5,224 bases of DNA from assembly GCA_004292985.1 (NCBI GenBank), contig RDXT01000364.1:1-5224 (forward strand), written 5' to 3'. Under the pieces are notes generated by a model. It searched no databases. It was not told the origin of the DNA and was given only the letters and a program-made list of their open reading frames with translations. Shown here piece by piece: positions 1-5,224 of this stretch. The translations under genes and the position numbers were made by a program. This stretch comes from Bacteroidota bacterium. Lineage in GTDB: Bacteria > Bacteroidota > Bacteroidia > J057. Positions within the stretch are counted from its first letter, which is position 1. Every line of letters begins with the position of its first letter.

Positions 1-798
1 CCCGCTGAGCCATTCTCCGCCATCTATGGTGATGACTTCGCCATTTACATAGGCCGAATAATCCGACACGAGGTAGGCAGCCAGGTTGGCCAGTTCCTGG
101 TGCTCGCCGACGCGACCCAGTGGCACTTTGTCCTGCACATTCATACCGATGGCAGCCTGCACTTCGGCAGGGAAGAGGCGCTCCGTCGCGCCGGGTGTGG
201 GGAAAGGCCCCGGAGCGATGGCATTGAGGCGGATGCCATATTTTTTGCCCCATTCGACTGCGAGTGAGCGGGTCATGGCCAGTACCCCGGCTTTGCCGCA
301 GGCCGAAGGCACTACGTAGGCCGATCCGGTCCAGGCATAGGTCGTAACGATACTCAGCACATTGCCCCTGACTTTCTCCGCGATCCAGTATTTACCTAAG
401 GCGAGGGTGCAGTTGTAGGAGCCTTTGAGCACAATGTCAACAATCGTATCGAAGGCCCGCGCACTGAGCTTTTCGGTAGGCGCAACAAAATTTCCGGCGG
501 CATTATTTACCAGCACATCTGCGCGGCCCCATACTTCGAGGGTGCGTGCGAGCATGTTTTCGACCATTTCATAGTTGCGCACATCGCAGGCAAGGGGCAG
601 GACTTTGCCTCCCGTTTCGGATTCAAGCTCGCGGGCGGTCTGTTCGAGCCGGTCCATGCTCCGGCTGGTGATCACGACCTGGGCACCCAACTGGAGAAAA
701 TACCGTGTCATAGAGCGTCCGAGGCCGGATCCTCCCCCGGTTACGATCACCACTTTGCCCTTCAGGGCCTCAGGTTGCAGCATCGGTTGGGCATACAT
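1..798 (-). CDS. SDR-family reductase, 2,4-dienoyl-CoA reductase-like (3' end cut by window edge)
   Basis: Cytoplasmic short-chain dehydrogenase/reductase, probably an NADPH-dependent 2,4-dienoyl-CoA reductase that helps beta-oxidation of unsaturated fatty acids. 266 codons are visible and no stop is reached before base 1. Seen: the Rossmann nucleotide-binding motif TGGGSGLG at residues 20-27, CDV at 71-73, NNAAGNF at 98-104, TTYAWTGS at 152-159, PSACGK at 164-169, and PGP at 196-198. The usual YxxxK motif is absent: a Ser stands four residues before the Lys (S165, K169) and a Tyr lies 11 residues earlier (Y154). From memory, this matches mammalian mitochondrial DECR1 (Asn148, Tyr199, Ser210, Lys214) with identical spacing, Asn corresponding to N103. 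SR at residues 45-46 fits NADP(H) preference. Start: ATG at 798; an in-frame ATG at 783 is also possible and would still leave the whole fold. No clear ribosome binding site. It is transcribed away from the protease gene. The family is secure; the exact substrate is inferred. Other acyl-CoA-related SDRs remain possible. Confidence 0.9.
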   Translation of the reverse strand, partial: MYAQPMLQPEALKGKVVIVTGGGSGLGRSMTRYFLQLGAQVVITSRSMDRLEQTARELESETGGKVLPLACDVRNYEMVENMLARTLEVWGRADVLVNNAAGNFVAPTEKLSARAFDTIVDIVLKGSYNCTLALGKYWIAEKVRGNVLSIVTTYAWTGSAYVVPSACGKAGVLAMTRSLAVEWGKKYGIRLNAIAPGPFPTPGATERLFPAEVQAAIGMNVQDKVPLGRVGEHQELANLAAYLVSDYSAYVNGEVITIDGGEWLSG

Positions 799-851
799 AA
801 GATTGAACAGTAAATATGAAGGAAACTGTAAGAAAAGGGCTGAATGTACGA

Positions 852-880
852 CAAATTTTATTGCTAAATTGCCCATTCAA
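852..880 (-). promoter_or_regulatory. Candidate Bacteroidota-type promoter for the reductase gene
   Basis: Read on the minus strand, AAAATTTG (859-852) matches the Bacteroidota -7 consensus TAnnTTTG at all fixed positions but the first, and a TTG (880-878) lies 18 bases upstream, close to the expected -33 element. Transcription would start near base 846 and give a leader of roughly 48 bases before the ATG at 798. The region is AT-rich, so a chance match is possible. No TTTG occurs on the plus strand in 799-908, so no equivalent promoter for the protease gene can be named. Confidence 0.3.
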
Positions 881-908
881 CCTCTCTGTTATCCTCAATA
901 TCTACCCC

Positions 909-3900
909 ATGATAAAATGGCTATCGGTATTCAGCGCAGGGCTGCTCCTGCTGATACCCGGCCTTAAGGCCCAAAACAATCTTTCACGGATTAACCCCTC
1001 TCTCTACACGACCCTTTCCCAAAACCCTGACACCTATGTCGAGGTCGAAATCCTCCTGGCAGAACAGGCGGACCTGGAAAGCATGGAACTCGACTTCAGA
1101 AAGCGTAAAGCAAGTCTGGAAGAACGCGCATATAGCGTCATTACGGCCCTTCAGCAAACGGCTGCCGCCACCCAGGGTCCGCTCAACACCTTCCTTCAAT
1201 CTCATCCGGGTGTCATGTCCGGCTCTGTCGAGAGCTACTGGATTGCCAACGTGATCCGGGCACATATCCGCCTCGATGCAGCACTTGCCCTCGACGCACG
1301 CAACGATGTGTGGATGGTCCTCCCGGTTGTGCAGGAAGAGCTTTCGGACTTTGTGCGGGTGGACGCCTCTCCGGAGGAGCTGACCTCGGTCAATGGCCGC
1401 GAGCCAGGCCATACGGCCATCAATGCCCCGGCGATGTGGAAACTGGGCTATACAGGCCAGAGCCGCAAGGTACTCGTGATTGACTCAGGCGTAGATATCA
1501 CCCACCCCGCGCTGAAAGACAATTACTACGGACTTTTTTCGAGCGATACGCTGGCCTGGTACGGACTCAATGAGTCTTCTTCGCCCACCGACTGCGACGA
1601 GCACGGCTCACACGTAACCGGCACAGTTTGTGGTCTCAACCGCAGCACCAATGATACCATCGGCGTAGCGTTTAACGCCCTGTGGATGGGTGCACCCGCC
1701 ATTGACAATGACGAAAATGGCCCGATTGTGGGTTGCCAGGGCGGTCCCAACAGCCTCCAGTCCCTTCAGTGGGCCATTAACCCCGACGGAAACAGCTCGA
1801 CCACCAAAGACATGCCCGATGTGGTCAACAACTCATGGGGCGGTCCCAATGGCGGAAATAGCGGCCTCTGTAATACCTCTTCGACCCTGGCCATCAATGC
1901 GCTGGAAGTAGCGGGAATTGCAGCTGTATTTTCGGCAGGAAACCGCGGCGATGAAGGCGCAGGTAGCATTGGCTCTCCCGCCTGGTACAGTGCAGACACC
2001 GTCAATGCCTTTTCCGTAGGTGCTATTAACGCCTACAACCCCAGCTATCCGCTCGGCAGTTTCTCCAGCCAGGGCCCAACCCTGTGTGCTGCCACCGGTT
2101 CTCTGCAGATAAAGCCTGAAGTGGTCGCTCCGGGTGTAAACGTACGCTCCTCCGTTCCCGGTGGGGGTTACGCGCAGTTCCTGGGTACTTCGATGGCCGC
2201 TCCCCACGTTTCGGGTGCGCTGCTGCTGCTCAAGGAGGCTTTTCCGAACCTTCCGGGCCGCGACCTGAAACTGGCCCTGTACTACACCGCCACAGACCTC
2301 GGCGTAGCCGGAGAAGACAACCTGTATGGAAATGGCCTTATCAATGTAAAAGCGGCCTATGATTATCTGGTTGCCAAAGGCAATACGCCTTCGGTCGTGG
2401 ACCGCTCCCGCGATGCAGCAGTAGCGGCTGTTACCAGCTCTGCCACAGCCCGCTGCGATACCAGCGCTGCCCCGACCTTTACCCTCAAAAACAAAGGTAC
2501 CAGCCCCCTGACCACAGCAGAGATTGGCTACTCGTTTTCGGATGGCTTCTCCTCTTTTTATACCTGGACCGGAAACCTGGCACCCAATGCAACGGCTACC
2601 GTAACCCTTCCTGCCCATACCTTGGACATTGGTTATCATACCTTTAATGTCGAGATCACTACAGTAAACGGTGTAGCCGATTATTTTTTCCTGGATAATA
2701 CCGGATCAGGCTCCATCACTGTACTGGGTAATGCAGTCCCTACTGTTGGAACCAGCTTTACCTGCATCGGCGGTCAGGCGGCCCTGCTGGCCGAAAGCAA
2801 TGACCCCAATGCGATTGTCCGCTGGTACACAGCCCCCACAGGGGGCAGCCTGGTTTTTGAAGGCGACAACTTCATTACGCCTCCGCTCACCCAGCAGGCC
2901 ATTTACTGGATGACCAACCTCACCCGTACGCACATCGGCAAGCCAGACAAGAGCACAGGCAGCGGCCTCTACTTCCAGGGCAACTCGCCTTATATTAACT
3001 TTAATGTCAGCTACCCGGTTACGCTTAAATCGGTGAAGGTCTATGCTGCACTGCCGGGCATCCGCAATGTGGTGCTGCGGGGCGAGGCAGGAAACGTGAT
3101 AGATGCTAAAATTGACACCCTCACCCTCGCCGAGCTGCAAGGGTTGGTGGATGGCGAGTACCGCATCGAGCTGAATTTCCCGCTTACGCCCGGCGAAAAC
3201 TACCAGCTGGGTCTTTCTGCCACCTCTGTCGGCGGCTTGTATTACAGCACATCGGCGGTAAGTTTCCCATATACCTTCGCCAACCTGGTGACCCTGACCA
3301 GCTCTGTTACCAACAACCAGCCCAGCAACAACTATTATTTCTTTTATGACTGGGAAGTGCAGTACGAAAGCCCCTGCGCGCGTAAGCCTGCGTTTGTAAC
3401 AGTGGGTGCCGGTACCGTAGATGCGGCATTTACCTCGGATAAAACCACCGTAAATCTGGCCGTTTCTCCGACCGTACAATTTACCAGCACCAGCACCGGA
3501 GCAACTTCCCAGACCTGGAACTTTGGCGATGGCAGCACCAGCACCGCCGCCAATCCTGCGCATAACTACTATGCCGCAGGCGACTATCTCGTGACGCTCA
3601 CCGCCACCAGCGCTACCAATTGCACGGACATAGATACCCTGCTCATCCGGGCCACAGGTACCTATCCGTTTAATGTGGGTGTGGAAGAAGAACTCGAAAA
3701 AGGGATCCGGATTTACCCGAACCCCAGCCGTGACCGCTTCACCCTCGACTTCGAACTCGACCGCTCCTACCGCCTGGCCATCGAAGTGGTGGACCAGCTG
3801 GGCAGAGAGGTGCTGCGCATAGACGAGACCAGCTATGCAAATGACGAGGTTTCGCTCGACCTGAGCAGCCTTGCCGATGGCGTATATTATATCCGCCTCA

Positions 3901-3947
3901 CAGGCAGCGGCTATGCCTCTGTGCGCAAACTGGTGAAAGAGCAGTAA
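909..3947 (+). CDS. Secreted S8 (subtilisin-like) serine protease, bacillopeptidase F type, with T9SS sorting domain
   Basis: Complete 1012-residue extracellular endopeptidase. Domains in order: Sec signal peptide at 1-21 (K at 3 and W at 4, then a Leu-rich core, cleavage expected after LKA before QNN); propeptide at about 22-175; S8 catalytic domain at about 177-491 with Asp192 (VIDSGVD), His232 (EHGSHVTG), oxyanion Asn345 (SAGN) and Ser428 (GTSMAAPHVSG); CARDB-like beta domain at about 500-606; Ig-like domain at about 607-672 with WY at 639-640 and TGG at 644-646; a beta-rich module at about 673-822 ending FYDWEV; PKD domain at about 838-915 with WNFGDG at 870-875; and a T9SS type A sorting domain at about 930-1012 with IYPNP at 935-939, LADGVYYIRL and VRKLVKE. 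The segments VVNNSWGG and IKPEVVAPGV resemble bacillopeptidase F. An upstream in-frame ATG at 816 would add 31 residues and bury the signal peptide, so 909 is preferred. No Shine-Dalgarno is seen. By family knowledge the sorting domain is removed on secretion and the protein released or anchored through lipopolysaccharide. The biological substrate is unknown. Confidence 0.95.
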   Translation: MIKWLSVFSAGLLLLIPGLKAQNNLSRINPSLYTTLSQNPDTYVEVEILLAEQADLESMELDFRKRKASLEERAYSVITALQQTAAATQGPLNTFLQSHPGVMSGSVESYWIANVIRAHIRLDAALALDARNDVWMVLPVVQEELSDFVRVDASPEELTSVNGREPGHTAINAPAMWKLGYTGQSRKVLVIDSGVDITHPALKDNYYGLFSSDTLAWYGLNESSSPTDCDEHGSHVTGTVCGLNRSTNDTIGVAFNALWMGAPAIDNDENGPIVGCQGGPNSLQSLQWAINPDGNSSTTKDMPDVVNNSWGGPNGGNSGLCNTSSTLAINALEVAGIAAVFSAGNRGDEGAGSIGSPAWYSADTVNAFSVGAINAYNPSYPLGSFSSQGPTLCAATGSLQIKPEVVAPGVNVRSSVPGGGYAQFLGTSMAAPHVSGALLLLKEAFPNLPGRDLKLALYYTATDLGVAGEDNLYGNGLINVKAAYDYLVAKGNTPSVVDRSRDAAVAAVTSSATARCDTSAAPTFTLKNKGTSPLTTAEIGYSFSDGFSSFYTWTGNLAPNATATVTLPAHTLDIGYHTFNVEITTVNGVADYFFLDNTGSGSITVLGNAVPTVGTSFTCIGGQAALLAESNDPNAIVRWYTAPTGGSLVFEGDNFITPPLTQQAIYWMTNLTRTHIGKPDKSTGSGLYFQGNSPYINFNVSYPVTLKSVKVYAALPGIRNVVLRGEAGNVIDAKIDTLTLAELQGLVDGEYRIELNFPLTPGENYQLGLSATSVGGLYYSTSAVSFPYTFANLVTLTSSVTNNQPSNNYYFFYDWEVQYESPCARKPAFVTVGAGTVDAAFTSDKTTVNLAVSPTVQFTSTSTGATSQTWNFGDGSTSTAANPAHNYYAAGDYLVTLTATSATNCTDIDTLLIRATGTYPFNVGVEEELEKGIRIYPNPSRDRFTLDFELDRSYRLAIEVVDQLGREVLRIDETSYANDEVSLDLSSLADGVYYIRLTGSGYASVRKLVKEQ

Positions 3948-3970
3948 AAGTATTTGACGCATATCATCTG

Positions 3971-4006
3971 AAAGCCGGGGTTTATTGCTCCGGCTTTTTT
4001 ATTTTT
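3971..4006 (+). terminator. Rho-independent terminator after the first protease gene
   Basis: AAAGCCGGGG (3971-3980) pairs with CTCCGGCTTT (3988-3997), giving ten pairs including one G-U, with a 7-base loop TTTATTG. It is followed by a T-run (3995-4000) and, after one A, five more T. It begins 24 bases after the protease stop codon. It ends only four bases before the ATG of the next gene, so it could also act as an attenuator if transcription reads through. The A-run at the 5' side makes a bidirectional terminator possible, but no minus-strand gene converges here. Confidence 0.88.
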
Positions 4007-4010
4007 GGGA

Positions 4011-5224
4011 ATGGGAAACAGAGCTGCGAAGAAGATGGCTGCCGGGCTGGGATTGCTCCTGCTGCTGGGGCAGACACCGCTGCAGGGGCAGGTATATAAG
4101 ATCGCCCCTGACCTTCAGGAAGTGGTGCGCAGGCAGCCCGAAACACAGGTGCAGGTGCTGATGGTCATGCAAGGCCGTGCGGCAGCCGAAAGCCTCCACC
4201 GCTCGCTGTCTCTCCATGCGGCAGAAGCGCCGCCGCGCCTGCTCTGGATCTCCCGTGCGGTAGCCCTGCGCATTGCTGCGGGTGAGCTGACCCGCCTCAG
4301 CACCGTTCCCGGACTGGAATACATCATGACTGATGCTCCGGCTTTTCCCGATGAGGCAAGCCCTCCCACACCTGCGGCACCCGTACCCAATGGCAGCGAA
4401 CCCAGCCTGAGCCTGATCCGCGCCGACAAACTCTGGAAACTGGGTTATACCGGAGCGGGCCGCAAGGTGCTCGTCATCGACACGGGGGCGGAAACCAATC
4501 ACCCGGCACTGACCGCGAGCTACCGGGGGCAGCAGGTGCCCGACAGCTATGCGTGGTATGACCCCGCCGGAGGAACGAGCATCCCCAATATCTGCGAGGA
4601 CCACGGCCTGCATGTGCTGGGCACCATTGTCGGGTTAGATACAGCCACCAACGATACCATCGGCGTAGCCTTCGGAGCAGAATGGATGGCCTCGCCTGCC
4701 ATTTGCTCAGGGCTTACAAGCTACATCCTGGCGGCGCTGCAATGGGCGCTCGACCCCGACGACAATCCGGCAACAACTGATGACCGCCCGGACGTGATCA
4801 ACAACTCCTGGCGGATCGTGGATGTGAATAATGACTGCATCAGCCAGTTGTACAAAGAGGCTTTCACCACGATTGAAGAAGCGGGCATTGCCATTGTATT
4901 TTCAGCAGGCAATTCGGGGCCTGACCCTTCCACCATTACGCCTCCTAAAAACCTGAATATCAATCTGGTAAACACCTTTACCGTAGCTGCAATCAACGGC
5001 ACTGACCTCAATCTGCTCGACATCTCCAGCCGGGGTCCCTCGGCCTGTGGGGGCAGCGGATCGCTGGCCATCAAACCCGAAGTGGCTGCGCCGGGCTATC
5101 TCATACGCTCCTGCAAACCGGGCACGGGCTATGTGCGCAAAACAGGCACCTCGATGGCGGCGCCGCTTGCTTCAGGCGCGATTCTCCTGCTGAAAGAAGC
5201 CTTCCCATACCTACCGGGGCCGAT
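4011..5224 (+). CDS. Second S8 serine protease, diverged tandem paralogue (3' end cut by window edge)
   Basis: First 404 codons of a secreted subtilisin-like protease, open to the right edge without a stop. Signal peptide at about 1-26: R4, K7 and K8, then a Leu-rich core, cleavage expected after LQG before QVY. Propeptide at about 27-140, some 40 residues shorter than in the upstream protease. Catalytic domain from about 142 with Asp157 (VIDTGAE), His198 (EDHGLHVLG), oxyanion Asn301 (SAGN) and Ser381 (GTSMAAPLASG). It shares WKLGYTG, RKVLVID, TNDTIGVAF, IKPEV and LLLKEAFP with its neighbour and is clearly a tandem duplicate. The triad is intact, but three flanking motifs depart from family consensus: Leu200 in HGLHV, Arg268 in NNSWR, Leu386 in AAPLAS. 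The start at 4011 gives a positive N-region; an ATG at 4035 would lose it. GGGA abuts the ATG, too close to serve as a Shine-Dalgarno. The C-terminal domains, including any T9SS signal, are not visible. Active protease is the likely reading; reduced or altered activity is possible. Confidence 0.92.
   Translation, partial: MGNRAAKKMAAGLGLLLLLGQTPLQGQVYKIAPDLQEVVRRQPETQVQVLMVMQGRAAAESLHRSLSLHAAEAPPRLLWISRAVALRIAAGELTRLSTVPGLEYIMTDAPAFPDEASPPTPAAPVPNGSEPSLSLIRADKLWKLGYTGAGRKVLVIDTGAETNHPALTASYRGQQVPDSYAWYDPAGGTSIPNICEDHGLHVLGTIVGLDTATNDTIGVAFGAEWMASPAICSGLTSYILAALQWALDPDDNPATTDDRPDVINNSWRIVDVNNDCISQLYKEAFTTIEEAGIAIVFSAGNSGPDPSTITPPKNLNINLVNTFTVAAINGTDLNLLDISSRGPSACGGSGSLAIKPEVAAPGYLIRSCKPGTGYVRKTGTSMAAPLASGAILLLKEAFPYLPGP

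Noticed and set aside
575..967. Plus-strand open frame (130 codons) over the reductase start and intergenic region
   Set aside because: It is antisense to a well-supported SDR gene, is rich in Arg, Ser and Pro as shadow frames are, and shows no domain. The frame at 86-319 is rejected for the same reason.
3483..3548. Repeated ACCAGCACC units in the PKD coding region as a DNA repeat
   Set aside because: They are a few short imperfect copies encoding Ser/Thr-rich stretches, explained by codon bias and protein composition rather than by a repeat element.
2706..3962. 418-codon open frame on the minus strand opposite the first protease
   Set aside because: It lies in exact codon register with the protease; its stops would be the sense codons TTA, CTA and TCA, which this gene rarely uses. 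The translation has no recognisable domain. The same explanation covers the minus-strand frames at 984-1412, 1833-2639 and 3999-4613, which are also in register.
3948..3970. TATTTGAC (3951-3958) as a promoter for the second protease
   Set aside because: It contains TTTG, but the TA is not at the required spacing (TAnnTTTG) and there is no TTG about 20 bases upstream. Transcripts from it would also run straight into the terminator hairpin.
1..5224. CRISPR arrays, insertion sequences, tRNA or rRNA genes, attachment sites
   Set aside because: No regularly spaced direct repeats, transposase-like coding, terminal inverted repeats or structural RNA motifs were seen; nearly all of the window is accounted for by three protein genes.

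Overview
The window looks like chromosomal DNA from a moderately GC-rich member of the Bacteroidota, possibly a Saprospiraceae- or Cytophagales-like environmental lineage. The strongest evidence is a typical type IX secretion (T9SS) type A C-terminal sorting domain on the large protease. Supporting signs are signal peptides that end directly before Gln, the Ig-like/PKD module style, and translation starts without clear Shine-Dalgarno sequences. The genus cannot be decided from this sequence.

Layout: bases 1-798 (minus strand) hold a short-chain dehydrogenase/reductase that closely resembles 2,4-dienoyl-CoA reductase; its 3' end lies beyond base 1. Bases 799-908 are a short AT-rich divergent intergenic region with one candidate Bacteroidota-type promoter for the reductase. 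Bases 909-3947 (plus strand) encode a complete 1012-residue secreted S8 serine protease of bacillopeptidase F type. It has signal peptide, propeptide, catalytic domain, CARDB-like, Ig-like, an unnamed beta-rich module, PKD, and T9SS sorting domain. Bases 3971-4006 form a strong rho-independent terminator. Bases 4011-5224 (plus strand) hold the first 404 codons of a second S8 protease, a diverged tandem paralogue that runs off the right edge.

The two proteases are probably exported by Sec across the inner membrane, and the first is then passed through T9SS to the surface or medium, where it would degrade proteins. The reductase belongs to fatty-acid beta-oxidation and has no visible functional link to the proteases; it is simply a divergent neighbour.

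Nothing here amounts to a wholly new system. The points most worth following are the tandem protease pair, in which the second copy keeps its catalytic triad but has lost several near-invariant motif residues and has a much shorter propeptide; the terminator that ends only a few bases before the second protease's start codon; four aligned cysteines in both catalytic domains; and the relocated active-site tyrosine of the reductase.
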